The position numbers and the translations under genes were made by a program. A DNA stretch of 64,000 nucleotides from Nitratireductor arenosus (GTDB lineage Bacteria; Pseudomonadota; Alphaproteobacteria; Rhizobiales; Rhizobiaceae). Shown piece by piece: positions 1-8,479 of the stretch. The notes beneath the pieces were generated by a model that did not search any database, was not told the origin of the DNA, and saw only the letters and a program-made list of their open reading frames with translations. Every line of letters starts with the position of its first letter. Position 1 is the first letter of the stretch. Location of the stretch: contig NZ_WPHG01000002.1 of assembly GCF_009742725.1 (NCBI RefSeq), positions 124,001 through 188,000 of the forward strand, read 5' to 3'.

Positions 1-419
1 GTGACGAGTTCGGGAACGCGCGCCGCGTCGTCGATCTGCACCACCCATTTCGCCATCGTGCCGAAAAAGGCCCTGTAGTCGACCTCCTGGAACGCCTCGC
101 GCTCCAGATTGCCGCGCGCCACCTGGCCGACGAACAGGATCACGGGGTTCGAATCCTGCCGGGCGATATGGATGCCGGCGGAGGCGTTGGTCGCGCCCGG
201 GCCGCGCGTCACGAAGCAGACGCCGGGTTTTCCCGTCAGCCTTCCCTCGCAGTCGGCCATCATCGCCGCGCCGCCTTCCTGGCGGCAAACGACGTTTTCG
301 ATCTTGGAATCGTGCAATGCGTCGAGGACGGCGAGATAACTCTCGCCGGGCACGCTGTAGAGGCGTTCGACGCCGTTGGCCTCCAGGCAGTCGACGACCA
401 GTTGTCCGCCGGTTTTCAT
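1..419 (-). CDS. Thiamine pyrophosphate-dependent enzyme, N-terminal part (acetolactate synthase-like), partial
   Basis: The gene runs off the left edge, and 139 N-terminal residues are visible. They form the TPP-enzyme N-terminal (Pyr) domain: an opening of the type GGQLVVDCLEANGVERLYSVPGES, the TPP-activating glutamate in CRQEGGAAMMA (about residue 48), and the TRGPGATNA loop typical of acetolactate synthase, oxalyl-CoA decarboxylase and benzoylformate decarboxylase relatives. The substrate cannot be assigned because the C-terminal domains are missing. The ATG overlaps the stop of the upstream CaiB/BaiF CoA-transferase by 4 bases (ATGA), so the two are probably translationally coupled. That pairing makes decarboxylation or cleavage of an acyl-CoA or 2-oxo acid an attractive inference, but no more. 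Confidence 0.85.
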   Translation of the reverse strand, partial: MKTGGQLVVDCLEANGVERLYSVPGESYLAVLDALHDSKIENVVCRQEGGAAMMADCEGRLTGKPGVCFVTRGPGATNASAGIHIARQDSNPVILFVGQVARGNLEREAFQEVDYRAFFGTMAKWVVQIDDAARVPELV

Positions 420-1591
420 GCGTCTTTTACCTCCAGTTCGGCCAAGACCTCGCCGGTATGCTCGCCAAGCCGCGGCGAGGGCCGGTCATAGACGGGCGGG
501 GTCTTCGACATCAGCATCGGCGCGCGTACCGACGGCAGCGCATTGCCCTGGCCGTCGTCGAGATCCATGCGCATGCCGCGCGCGATCGCCTGCGGGTCGG
601 CGAACGCCTCGCCGATATCGTTGATCGGGCTTGCGGGCACGTTGGCGGCTTCCAGCCTGTCGAGCAAGGCTTGCTTTTGCCAGCCGGCAAGCGTGGCGAC
701 CAGCTTTTCGCGCAGGCGCTTGCGATGTTCGACGCGTGCCGGGTTGGTGGCGAAGTCGGGATCGTCGGCAAGGTCATCCAGCCCCAGCACCTGGCACAGA
801 TGGCGGAACTGGCCGTCATTGCCGACCGCCAGGATGATGTGCCCGTCGGCGACCGGCAAGACCTCGTAGGGTGCGATGTTCATATGGGCATTGCCCATCT
901 GCACCGGCGGCGTGCCGGAGACCAGATAGTTGAGGTTCTGGTTGCCGAGCACCGAAATCTGAGTGTCGAACAGCGCCATGTCGACATATTGGCCTTCGCC
1001 GGTGCGTTCGGCGTGGCGCAGCGCCGCCTGGATGGCGATGACGGAATAAAGCCCGGTGAAGACGTCGGAAATCGCGACGCCGGCTTTTTGCGGCTCGCGG
1101 CCGGGTTCGCCGGTGATCGACATCATGCCGGCCATGCCCTGGATGATGAAATCGTAACCCGGGCGGCGGGCATAGGGCCCGGTCTGGCCGAAACCGGTGA
1201 TCGAGCAATAGACCAGGCGCGGGTTGTCCGCCCGCAGGCTTTCGTAGTCGAGGCCGTATTTCTTCAGCCCGCCGACCTTGAAGTTCTCGATCACCACGTC
1301 CGCGGTGGCGATCAGCCTCTTGACGGTCTCCGCGCCCTCGGGCGTGGAAAAGTCGATCGCCACCGAGCGCTTGCCGCGATTGGTCGAATGATAATAGGCG
1401 GCCGAAAGATTTTCGCCGTCATGGCTTTTCACGAAGGGCGGCCCCCAGCGACGGGTGTCGTCGCCGCCGTTCGGATTTTCCACCTTGATGACGTCGGCGC
1501 CGAGATCGGCGAGCAACTGCCCCGCCCAGGGGCCGGCGAGGATGCGGGCGAGCTCGATGACGCGGATGCCGGCGAGGGGAGGGTTTGCCAT
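416..1591 (-). CDS. CaiB/BaiF family CoA-transferase (class III)
   Basis: A 391-residue protein of normal length for class III CoA-transferases, which move CoA between carboxylic acids through an aspartyl-CoA thioester. Visible family hallmarks are the N-terminal GIRVIELARILAGPWAG segment, the LGADVIKVENP motif, the NRGKRSVAIDF stretch and the probable catalytic aspartate in AGVAISDVFTG (about residue 176). An upstream in-frame ATG exists at 1633, but family alignment from memory favours MANPPLAGIRV. The gene is first of a two-gene unit with the TPP-dependent enzyme, with a 4-bp overlap. Substrates are not deducible from sequence. Confidence 0.92.
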   Translation of the reverse strand: MANPPLAGIRVIELARILAGPWAGQLLADLGADVIKVENPNGGDDTRRWGPPFVKSHDGENLSAAYYHSTNRGKRSVAIDFSTPEGAETVKRLIATADVVIENFKVGGLKKYGLDYESLRADNPRLVYCSITGFGQTGPYARRPGYDFIIQGMAGMMSITGEPGREPQKAGVAISDVFTGLYSVIAIQAALRHAERTGEGQYVDMALFDTQISVLGNQNLNYLVSGTPPVQMGNAHMNIAPYEVLPVADGHIILAVGNDGQFRHLCQVLGLDDLADDPDFATNPARVEHRKRLREKLVATLAGWQKQALLDRLEAANVPASPINDIGEAFADPQAIARGMRMDLDDGQGNALPSVRAPMLMSKTPPVYDRPSPRLGEHTGEVLAELEVKDA

Positions 1592-1688
1592 GGGGATTAT
1601 GCGCCAGTTGTTTCGGTTGCCCCGGAATACCAAATCGGCGCCCCAGCGTCAGCCCGGATTCGCCGCATCGCCTTATGCGTTTGGTGCA

Positions 1689-2627
1689 TCAACCGGCTGC
1701 CAGGACACGGTCTGCCCAGGCGGCGAAATCGGCCATGATCGCATCGCGATTGACCTCGTTCAGGCTTTCGTGGCGGGTTTCGGCGTAAACCGTTGAAACC
1801 AGATTCGGAAAACCCATTGCCCGCATGCGCGCCGCAAGCGCGTGGACCGCCTTGCCGCCATCGGTCGCCGGGTCGTGCTCGCCGCCGACGAGTTGCACGG
1901 CAAGCTCGCGGCGCAGACCGGCGAAGTTGCCGTCGGCGGCGCCGGCGAACACCCAGGAAAACAGGTCGCGCCACATCGACACCGACGCGTCCCAGCCGCA
2001 CAGCGGATCGGCGATATAGGCGTCGACCTCGTCGGGATCGCGCGACAGCCAGTCGAACGCGGTGCGATGGCCGGGCACCTGTTTGGCCCAGGCCTGGAAG
2101 GTGAGCTTCGGCAAGAGGCGCGAGGGCACGTCGGAACCGAGCCGCAACCGCTCCCAGGCAAGCAACGCCTGTGCCGCGCGGCCGGTGAGCCCGGCGGAAA
2201 AATTGGCGTTCCAGATCGCGGCCGCCGCGACGCGCCGGGAATGCCGCAATACGAAGTTCAGCGCGATCAGCCCGCCCATCGAATGGCCGAAGACGATCAC
2301 CGGCGCGCCGGGATGGGTCGCGGCGATATGGTCGTGGACGGCGGCGACGTCGGCGATCACCTTGGCGCCGCCGTCGCCGTCGGTGGAAAAGACACGCGGC
2401 GGCGCGCCGGGGGCGCGCGTGTGGCCGTGGCCGCGATGGTCATGGGCGTAGGTGGCGATGCCGTGCCCGGCCAGAAAATCGGCGAAGCGGGCATAGCGCG
2501 CGGCATGCTCGGCCAGGCCGTGATTGATCTGCACGACGGCGCGCGGCGCCTCGGGGGGTCGGCGTGTGTAGAGTTTCAGCCGCGCGCCGGTCGGCGTGTC
2601 GAGGTGCAGTTCCTGATCGAAGGGCAT
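1689..2627 (-). CDS. Alpha/beta hydrolase, monoacylglycerol lipase/lysophospholipase type
   Basis: A 312-residue serine hydrolase of the Hydrolase_4 (PldB-like) group. The nucleophile elbow GHSMGG puts the catalytic serine near residue 116. The oxyanion-side NHGLAEHAARY and the HDHRGHGHT motif are typical of monoglyceride lipases. A late ETRHESLNE segment carries the probable catalytic histidine. The frame stays open far upstream, but MPFDQELHLDTPTGARL gives the normal family start. No signal peptide is seen, so the enzyme is probably cytoplasmic and acts on monoacylglycerols or lysolipids. It is a separate unit from the CoA-transferase, which begins about 100 bases downstream. Confidence 0.88.
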   Translation of the reverse strand: MPFDQELHLDTPTGARLKLYTRRPPEAPRAVVQINHGLAEHAARYARFADFLAGHGIATYAHDHRGHGHTRAPGAPPRVFSTDGDGGAKVIADVAAVHDHIAATHPGAPVIVFGHSMGGLIALNFVLRHSRRVAAAAIWNANFSAGLTGRAAQALLAWERLRLGSDVPSRLLPKLTFQAWAKQVPGHRTAFDWLSRDPDEVDAYIADPLCGWDASVSMWRDLFSWVFAGAADGNFAGLRRELAVQLVGGEHDPATDGGKAVHALAARMRAMGFPNLVSTVYAETRHESLNEVNRDAIMADFAAWADRVLAAG

Positions 2628-2814
2628 GACGGTTCCCGATTTCGTGTCCAAGAGTGGCGCGATATCGCCGCGCGGGCAATCGGAAAGCGCGCGTGCGGCG
2701 TCGTGGGTCAGTTTGGAGGAAAAGGAATTGGCGAAAGCGCCGACTAAACACGGTCCATACAAAACGACAAAAAAACTCTCGCCTGAACTAGTATTCTCCA
2801 AAACTATGCTCTTA

Positions 2815-2847
2815 TTGGAAGGCCTCATGGCAAAGGAGGCTTCCCAA
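2815..2847 (+). promoter_or_regulatory. Hairpin covering the ribosome-binding site of the following small gene
   Basis: GGAAGGCCTC (2817-2826) can pair with GAGGCTTCC (2836-2844) with one bulged G, and flanking TT/AA can extend the stem. The 3' arm contains most of the Shine-Dalgarno sequence AAAGGAGG (2832-2839) that serves the ATG at 2847. The stem would therefore hide the ribosome-binding site. The pairing is read directly; a regulatory role is inference. Confidence 0.45.
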
Positions 2848-3062
2848 TGGCGACCTATCGAGACATTCAAGAACATGTCCGGGCCACCCGGTCATTTGTG
2901 GCAAAGCCATGCTGGATTGCGCACGTCCTCGCAGATTATGGCCTCACCACAAGGCAGGCATACAATCGGATCGACGCCAGGCGTCGCATGCATCCATGCC
3001 CACCCGGAAAGAGATCGCAGTTGGAATCCGCGATGCGAGAAATCGGAGCGATCCCAAGATAA
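2847..3062 (+). CDS. Small conserved protein of unknown function (71 aa)
   Basis: A 71-residue basic protein beginning MATYRDIQEHVRATRSF, with a central KPCWIAHVLADYGL segment and a HPCPPGKR motif near residues 49-56, ending REIGAIPR. It has an excellent Shine-Dalgarno (AAAGGAGG) eight bases before the ATG. From memory it resembles a short family in Rhizobiales with the pattern FV.K.CWIAHVK followed by N R and HPCP; no function is known to me. The conserved Cys/His/Trp pattern might bind a metal or nucleic acid, which is only a guess. The preceding 100 bases are AT-rich compared with the surroundings. The start lies in a potential hairpin (2815-2847). Confidence 0.7.
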   Translation: MATYRDIQEHVRATRSFVAKPCWIAHVLADYGLTTRQAYNRIDARRRMHPCPPGKRSQLESAMREIGAIPR

Positions 3063-3134
3063 ATTTCAAACTGACCCACTACCGCGTGCGGCGTCGATGT
3101 GGCGCCGGCGCGGTTTCATGCTAGGTTTTCCGGC

Positions 3135-3989
3135 ATGGGTTCGGGGTGCTCGACGCCGGCGCGGCTGGCCGCGCTGATGCTGACCGTGCTGCTGGCGGCA
3201 TGCGCGGCCGGCAAGTCCTATGTCGCGGCCGACGATGCGCCGCCCTATGCCCGGGCCGGCTACCTCGACGCGCGGCTGGCGCTCACCCGAATAATCGGCG
3301 CGCCGCTGGCGCCGATCGTGCGCAATCTCAGGGCGCCGCACGGCCGGTTGCACGGGCGCGCGGGGCTGGAGCGGTTTCTGCGCGACGCGTTGCGGCCGCT
3401 CGACATCGTCGTCATCCGTTCGCGCCCGGCCGCGACCCGTCTTCTCATTCCCGGCCATTTCACCCACGCCACGGTGTGGCTGGGGACGCCGGCCGAGATG
3501 AAGGCGCTCGGCGTGTGGTCGCTGAGCGCGGTCAGGCCTCACCGCGAGCGGCTGCGCGCGGGGCGGCCGGTGATCGAAGCCGCGCGCGACGCCGTGCAAC
3601 TGTCGCCGATGCGCGAGATCACCGATGTCGACGAAATCGTCATTTTGCGCCCGCGTCCGGGCGGACGGGACTGGGCGCGCGCAAAATATGCCGGCCTGTT
3701 CGCGGCCATCGGGCGGCCGTTCGACTATAATTTCGACTGGACGGACAAGGCCCGGCTGACCTGCGCCGAACTCGTGGCCGGCGTCTTTCCCGAATTCGAG
3801 CTGCCGGTGCGTTACACCCAGGGCCGTTTTGCCATCGTTCCCGACGATATCGTGCGCGCCGCGACGATCCCCGGATCGCGGCTGCGTGTCGTCCGGTACG
3901 TCGCGCCGGCCGACGGCAACGGATTTTCCGCCTCCGGGGGCGAGGCGGTGCTGAAGCTGCTGAGCCGTCCGCGCGACGATGCGACTTGA
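3135..3989 (+). CDS. YiiX-like lipoprotein, permuted papain-like amidase (NlpC/P60 superfamily)
   Basis: A 284-residue protein with a lipoprotein signal (hydrophobic LMLTVLLAAC, lipidated cysteine near residue 23). The circularly permuted NlpC/P60 order is visible: a catalytic histidine in GHFTHATVWLG (about residue 111) comes before the catalytic cysteine in LTCAELV (about residue 210). This is the arrangement of YiiX/YebB-type cysteine hydrolases, which act on amide or ester bonds in peptidoglycan or lipids. Substrate is unknown. An upstream ATG at 3099 would put extra polar residues before the signal, so MGSGCSTPARL is preferred. The gene lies 92 bases before a secreted RNase T2 on the same strand. 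Confidence 0.82.
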   Translation: MGSGCSTPARLAALMLTVLLAACAAGKSYVAADDAPPYARAGYLDARLALTRIIGAPLAPIVRNLRAPHGRLHGRAGLERFLRDALRPLDIVVIRSRPAATRLLIPGHFTHATVWLGTPAEMKALGVWSLSAVRPHRERLRAGRPVIEAARDAVQLSPMREITDVDEIVILRPRPGGRDWARAKYAGLFAAIGRPFDYNFDWTDKARLTCAELVAGVFPEFELPVRYTQGRFAIVPDDIVRAATIPGSRLRVVRYVAPADGNGFSASGGEAVLKLLSRPRDDAT

Positions 3990-4081
3990 AACCGGGCTGC
4001 CGGATATGGGAAGGCAGGCCCCTTGCCGGGCCAGGAACATGCCCGTTTCGTCCGAAGCCCAATCCGTTTCCGGAGTCCGCG

Positions 4082-5104
4082 ATGCCTGCCCTGCGGTTGA
4101 CGACCCTGTTTCTGGCCTTGGCCTTCGGCCTGGTCCTGCCGGCGCCGGCTAGGGCGGAGGTAGCGCTCGACGGCCGGTTCGTTGCCGACAGGGCCTGTCC
4201 GGCGACGCCGTCGATCCGCAAGAGGGGCAATCCCGGCAACGTCAGGACGCGGGCCGGCCAGGCCTATGCGGCGCTCGCCGCCAACCGGGCCGACCCGACC
4301 CACTATCTGGTGCTGGTGCCGGGGGCGGCGCCGGAACGGCGCTGGGTGCGGGCCGGCTGCGGACGCCTCGTGCAGGGCGAGGCCGGCCGCCGCGGCGACG
4401 GCACGACGGCGACCGCGCGGACACGCGCACAAGCGCCCCGCCGGACCCGCCATGTGCTGGCGGTCAATTGGCAGCCCGGTTTTTGCGAAACGCGGCCTTC
4501 GGTGCGCGAATGCCGCACGCAGACGGCCGAGCGTTTCGACGCGGTGCATTTTTCCCTGCACGGCCTGTGGCCGCAGCCGCCGGGCACGGTCTATTGCGAC
4601 GTGCCGGCCGCCCTTGTCGAGCGCGACAAGGCGGGGGCCTGGAAAAGCCTTCCCGAACTCGGCCTGGAGACGAAGACGCTGCGCGAACTCGTCACCGTCA
4701 TGCCGGGCGCGGCCTCCTATCTGCACCGGCACGAATGGATCAAGCACGGCGCGTGCTACGGCGGCGACGCCGAGACCTATTATCGCCGCTCGCTGGCGCT
4801 GATGCGGGCGCTCAACGCTTCCAAAGTGCGCGCCTTCTTTGCCGCGCGGATCGGCAAGACGGTCACCGCCGGCGAGATCCGGCGCGTTTTCGACACGGCG
4901 TTCGGCAAAGGCGCGGGGAAAAGGGTGCGGGTTGCCTGCGTCGACGATCCGTCGAACGGCCGCCGGCTGATCGGCGAGATCACCGTTGCGCTTTCCGGCG
5001 CGTTGGGACCGGCGGCGGATCTGGCCGACCTCATTCACGCCGCGCGGCCGACCGGCAAGAGCGGCTGCCCGAAGGGCATTATCGACGCCGCCGGCCTGCA
5101 ATAG
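4082..5104 (+). CDS. Secreted ribonuclease T2 family protein
   Basis: A 340-residue protein with a cleavable signal peptide (residues 1-25, ending APARA). Both RNase T2 active-site blocks are intact: CAS-I as FSLHGLWPQ (His near 160) and CAS-II as HEWIKHGAC (His 217, Glu 218, Lys 221, His 222). The family cuts single-stranded RNA through 2',3'-cyclic phosphates, here probably in the periplasm or outside the cell. Residues 26 to about 120 form an N-terminal extension that is not part of the T2 fold and contains its own Cys pair; it may be a separate small domain. The preceding open frame overlaps the YiiX-like gene, but signal-peptide logic fixes the start at 4082. Confidence 0.93.
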   Translation: MPALRLTTLFLALAFGLVLPAPARAEVALDGRFVADRACPATPSIRKRGNPGNVRTRAGQAYAALAANRADPTHYLVLVPGAAPERRWVRAGCGRLVQGEAGRRGDGTTATARTRAQAPRRTRHVLAVNWQPGFCETRPSVRECRTQTAERFDAVHFSLHGLWPQPPGTVYCDVPAALVERDKAGAWKSLPELGLETKTLRELVTVMPGAASYLHRHEWIKHGACYGGDAETYYRRSLALMRALNASKVRAFFAARIGKTVTAGEIRRVFDTAFGKGAGKRVRVACVDDPSNGRRLIGEITVALSGALGPAADLADLIHAARPTGKSGCPKGIIDAAGLQ

Positions 5105-5127
5105 GCGGCGCTGCCCGGCGGGCCGCG

Positions 5128-5544
5128 CTACCACCCGAACAAGAACGTCGCGCCGCTGCGCCCATGTCCGGTCTGGGTCACGTTCGCCCGGGTATCGCGG
5201 CCGAACTGGAACAGGCCATAGGCGTTTCGGTCGCCGTTCTGCGCCAGGGTCCCGCTGTGTCCGGTGCCGTCCTGGTGGACAAGCCCGTAATTGCCGCGCC
5301 CGGCCTGGGCGATGCCCGCCTGGTTGCGCTGGCCGTTTTGCCGGACGAGCGCGTTGCCGCGCGCGGCATTGAACAGCGAATAGATCTGCAGGCCGGTGCG
5401 CAAGGCCCGATCGGCCTCGGCGGTGCCGGGGGCGATGCTGATGCCGATCGATCCGCCGGCCGAGGCCGGCACGGACGGCGCCGCCACGCCGATCGCGGCG
5501 GCCAGCAACAGGGCGGAATATCTGGAAGTGGCGGTAAAAAACAT
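5128..5544 (-). CDS. Curlin-repeat protein (CsgA/CsgB-like amyloid subunit)
   Basis: A 138-residue secreted protein. The signal peptide (MFFTATSRYSALLLAAAIG, cleavage near PASA) is followed by a short spacer and degenerate curlin repeats with the periodic pattern N-x5-Q-x-G-x4-N, for example LVRQNGQRNQAGIAQAGRGN and LAQNGDRNAYGLFQFG. Such repeats stack into the beta-helix of curli fibres at the cell surface. It is the third gene of a same-strand set with another curlin-like gene (6165-6599) and a CsgH-like gene (5711-6088). The last repeats end in a hydrophobic GATFLFGW tail. No CsgG, CsgE or CsgF gene is visible in the window. Confidence 0.85.
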   Translation of the reverse strand: MFFTATSRYSALLLAAAIGVAAPSVPASAGGSIGISIAPGTAEADRALRTGLQIYSLFNAARGNALVRQNGQRNQAGIAQAGRGNYGLVHQDGTGHSGTLAQNGDRNAYGLFQFGRDTRANVTQTGHGRSGATFLFGW

Positions 5545-5710
5545 GGTCGTCTCCAAGGGGTGCGGGCGCGCAGGCCTTGCGCGGTTGATGCGGTGATCAT
5601 GACGCCGGCGTGGTGAACCGCGCCGGAACCGCCCGTTCAGCTTCGGTTTAGCAACCGGACGCCGGCGCTTGCGGGCGCGTGCGGCGGCATCGGGAGCGGT
5701 GGCGCTGCTC

Positions 5711-6088
5711 TCAGACGGGACCGCCGACGAAGGCCGCGCAGGACGCGGCCAGCCTGCCGGCGTCCAACCGCAGCCTTGCCTCGTAGCGCCCGCCGGAAGC
5801 GAGCACGACCCGGCCGAGCGTTTCTGCCGCGCCGGGGCGGGCGTCGAACTCTCCGCCCTGGCGAATCCGGGCGCTGTCGGCGGATGCGCCGCCCTCGACA
5901 TCGAGCCGGTAGGTGCCGCGAAGCGCTCTGTCGGCACGGACGACGGCTTCGATCACGGTCCGGCCGTTCTGGGTCGCGGCGCGGAGTTCGCAGCCCAGCG
6001 GACCGTCCTTGCCGTCCGGCGCGGAGGCGGCCGCCGCGCCGATGACGGAAAGCAGGGGAAGAAGTGCGACGAGGACGCGGTTTTTCAT
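5711..6088 (-). CDS. csgH: CsgH-like curli accessory chaperone
   Basis: A 125-residue secreted protein: signal peptide MKNRVLVALLPLLSVIGAAAA, then a compact beta-rich domain with a Cys near the start (GPLGCELRA) and another near the end (LAASCAAF). It has the pattern ...IEAVVRADRALRGTYRLDVEG...ADSARIRQGGEFDA, which matches the alphaproteobacterial CsgH family as I know it. CsgH is described as a periplasmic protein that holds curlin subunits unassembled until export. Its position between two curlin-repeat genes supports the assignment. The start at 6088 is chosen because it begins the signal peptide. Confidence 0.8.
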   Translation of the reverse strand: MKNRVLVALLPLLSVIGAAAASAPDGKDGPLGCELRAATQNGRTVIEAVVRADRALRGTYRLDVEGGASADSARIRQGGEFDARPGAAETLGRVVLASGGRYEARLRLDAGRLAASCAAFVGGPV

Positions 6089-6164
6089 GATGCTGGACCT
6101 TTTCCGAAGGCGCGCGACGGCCGGCCGACGCGTGGTGGCGTCGGCCGGCATCAGTCGGCGCCGT

Positions 6165-6599
6165 TTAGCGACAGGTTTGAACGATCGCCGCGACATTGCC
6201 GTTTCCGGCCTGGACGGCATCGGCTAAACAGCCGCGCCCCACCTGGACGCTGGCGGCGACATTGCCGTTGCCGTCCTGGATCAGCATGGCGTCGTGTCCG
6301 GTGCCGAATTGTCCGATGCCGGCGGCGTTGCGGTTGCCCCATTGATCGGTGCGGGCGCGGTGATACGCGCCGTCCTGGCCGATCGCGCCGACATTGCGAC
6401 GGCCGCGCTGTTCGGCGATGGCGGAGCTGCGATAGCCGTTCTGGTAGATGCCGATGCGGTTGCGGCTGCCGTCCTGCGAGGCGCCGAGCGAATGCGACCA
6501 GCCGTGCTGTTCGATCCACAGGCTGTTGGCCTTGGCCGGGACGGCGACAAAGCCGGCGACGGCGACGAGCGTGCCGGCGAGGATGAGTTTTGTGATCAT
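6165..6599 (-). CDS. Curlin-repeat protein (CsgA-like major subunit candidate)
   Basis: A 144-residue secreted protein with signal peptide MITKLILAGTLVAVAGFVAVPAKA. It is followed by about six repeats of the curlin type, such as GASQDGSRNRIGIYQNGYRS, VGAIGQDGAYHRARTDQWGNRN and MLIQDGNGNVAASVQVG, with Q and N at regular intervals. It differs from the downstream curlin gene by two late cysteines (GRGCLADA and the terminal QTCR) that could form a disulfide cap. It is the promoter-proximal gene of the set. The predicted product is a surface amyloid subunit; which of the two genes is the major fibre subunit cannot be told. Confidence 0.85.
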   Translation of the reverse strand: MITKLILAGTLVAVAGFVAVPAKANSLWIEQHGWSHSLGASQDGSRNRIGIYQNGYRSSAIAEQRGRRNVGAIGQDGAYHRARTDQWGNRNAAGIGQFGTGHDAMLIQDGNGNVAASVQVGRGCLADAVQAGNGNVAAIVQTCR

Positions 6600-6798
6600 T
6601 GAGGGCTCCAGAGTGGCAAAGGGTTGGGTTCGCTAGGAACGAGGCCACTCTCGCATGCCGATTTGAAACGCGGGCTGAACCGGCCGTTCAGCCGGCATTC
6701 ACGGGTGGCGGCCTGGCCCATTGCTCCGGGCGGTGCTTTCGCCTACATACGCCGCGACCCTTTCCCCGCAGCCCAGTTTACGGAGTGCGACGCGCGCC

Positions 6799-8448
6799 AT
6801 GGCACGCCAGTTCATCTATCACATGTCGGGCCTCAACAAGGCCTACGGCACCAAGAAGATCCTCGAAAACATCCATCTGTCCTTCTACCCCGACGCCAAG
6901 ATCGGCATTCTGGGGCCGAACGGCGCCGGCAAGTCGACGGTGCTGAAAATCATGGCCGGGCTCGACAAGGAGTTCACCGGCGAGGCGTGGCTGGCCGACG
7001 GGGCGACCTGCGGATATCTGCCGCAGGAGCCGGAGCTCGACCCCGCGCTCGACGTGATGGGCAACGTCATGGAGGGCGTGGCGGCCAAGAAGGCGATCCT
7101 CGACCGCTACAACGACTTGATGATGAACTATTCCGACGAGACGGCCGACGAGGCGGCCAAGCTCCAGGACGAGATCGACAGCCAGAATCTGTGGGATCTC
7201 GACAGCCAGGTCGAGATGGCCATGGAAGCGCTCGGCTGCCCGCCCGGCGAGGCCTCGGTCGACAAATTGTCGGGCGGCGAGAAGCGCCGCGTGGCGCTGT
7301 GCCAGCTCCTGTTGCGCAAGCCCGACCTGCTTTTGCTCGACGAGCCGACCAACCATCTCGACGCCGAAACCACGGCGTGGCTGGAAAAGCACCTGCGCGA
7401 CTATCCCGGCGCCGTGCTGATCATCACCCATGACCGCTACTTCCTCGACAATGTCACCGGCTGGATCCTCGAGCTCGATCGCGGCCGCGGCATCCCCTAC
7501 GAGGGCAACTACACCGCCTATCTGGAGGCCAAGGCCAAGCGCATGAAGCAGGAGGGCCGCGAGGAGGCGGCGCGCGAAAAGGCGCTGGCGCGCGAGCGCG
7601 AGTGGATCGCGGCCTCGCCCAAGGCCCGGCAGGCGAAATCCAAGGCGCGCTTCAAGGCCTATGACGAGCTGGTCAAGCAGGCCGACGACCGCCGCCCGGG
7701 CGACGCCCAGATCGTCATTCCGGCCGGCGAGCGGCTCGGCCAGGTGGTGATCGAGGCCGATGGGCTTACCAAGGGTTTCGGCGACCGGCTGTTGATCGAC
7801 GATCTCGAATTCAAGCTGCCGCCCGGCGGCATTGTCGGCGTGATCGGGCCGAACGGCGCCGGCAAGACGACGCTGTTTCGCATGATCACCGGCCAGGACG
7901 AGCCCGATTCGGGCACGATCCGCGTCGGCGACACGGTCAAGCTCGGTTATGTCGACCAGAGCCGAGACACGCTCAACCCGGACAAGACGGTGTGGGAGGA
8001 GATTTCCGGCGGCAACGACATCATCAAGCTCGGCAAGCACGAGATCAACAGCCGCGCCTATTGCTCGTCGTTCAACTTCAAGGGCGCCGACCAGCAGCAG
8101 AAGGTCGGCACGCTGTCGGGCGGCCAGCGCAACCGCGTGCATTTGGCCAAGCTGTTGAAGGATGGCGGCAACGTCATCCTGCTCGACGAACCGACCAACG
8201 ACCTCGACACCGAGACGCTGGCCGCGCTCGAGGACGCGCTGGAGAATTTTCCCGGCTGCGCGGTCATCATCTCGCATGACCGCATGTTTTTGGACCGGCT
8301 CGCCACCCATATCCTGGCCTTCGAGGGCGACAGCCACGTGGAATGGTTCGAGGGCAATTTCGAGGATTACGAAGCCGACAAGATCCGCCGGCTCGGCCCC
8401 GACAGCGTCAACCCGAAACGGGTGACGTATAAAAGGCTGACGCGGTAG
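6799..8448 (+). CDS. ettA: Energy-dependent translational throttle protein EttA (ABC-F ATPase)
   Basis: A 549-residue soluble protein with two ATP-binding cassettes and no membrane segments. Walker A motifs are GPNGAGKST (about 39-47) and GPNGAGKTT (about 350-358). The signatures are [10 protein letters not shown] and [10 protein letters not shown], and the Walker B motifs are [12 protein letters not shown] and [11 protein letters not shown]. The inter-domain arm (about 95-140) and the [17 protein letters not shown] linker match EttA closely, as does the C-terminal end VTYKRLTR. EttA binds the ribosomal E site and gates the first elongation step according to ATP/ADP. Length is close to E. coli EttA. 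The start at 6799 ([14 protein letters not shown]) fits the family. Confidence 0.97.
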   Translation: MARQFIYHMSGLNKAYGTKKILENIHLSFYPDAKIGILGPNGAGKSTVLKIMAGLDKEFTGEAWLADGATCGYLPQEPELDPALDVMGNVMEGVAAKKAILDRYNDLMMNYSDETADEAAKLQDEIDSQNLWDLDSQVEMAMEALGCPPGEASVDKLSGGEKRRVALCQLLLRKPDLLLLDEPTNHLDAETTAWLEKHLRDYPGAVLIITHDRYFLDNVTGWILELDRGRGIPYEGNYTAYLEAKAKRMKQEGREEAAREKALAREREWIAASPKARQAKSKARFKAYDELVKQADDRRPGDAQIVIPAGERLGQVVIEADGLTKGFGDRLLIDDLEFKLPPGGIVGVIGPNGAGKTTLFRMITGQDEPDSGTIRVGDTVKLGYVDQSRDTLNPDKTVWEEISGGNDIIKLGKHEINSRAYCSSFNFKGADQQQKVGTLSGGQRNRVHLAKLLKDGGNVILLDEPTNDLDTETLAALEDALENFPGCAVIISHDRMFLDRLATHILAFEGDSHVEWFEGNFEDYEADKIRRLGPDSVNPKRVTYKRLTR

Positions 8449-8479
8449 GGGAGAAGAGCAGAGAGTTGGGAGGGGATAT

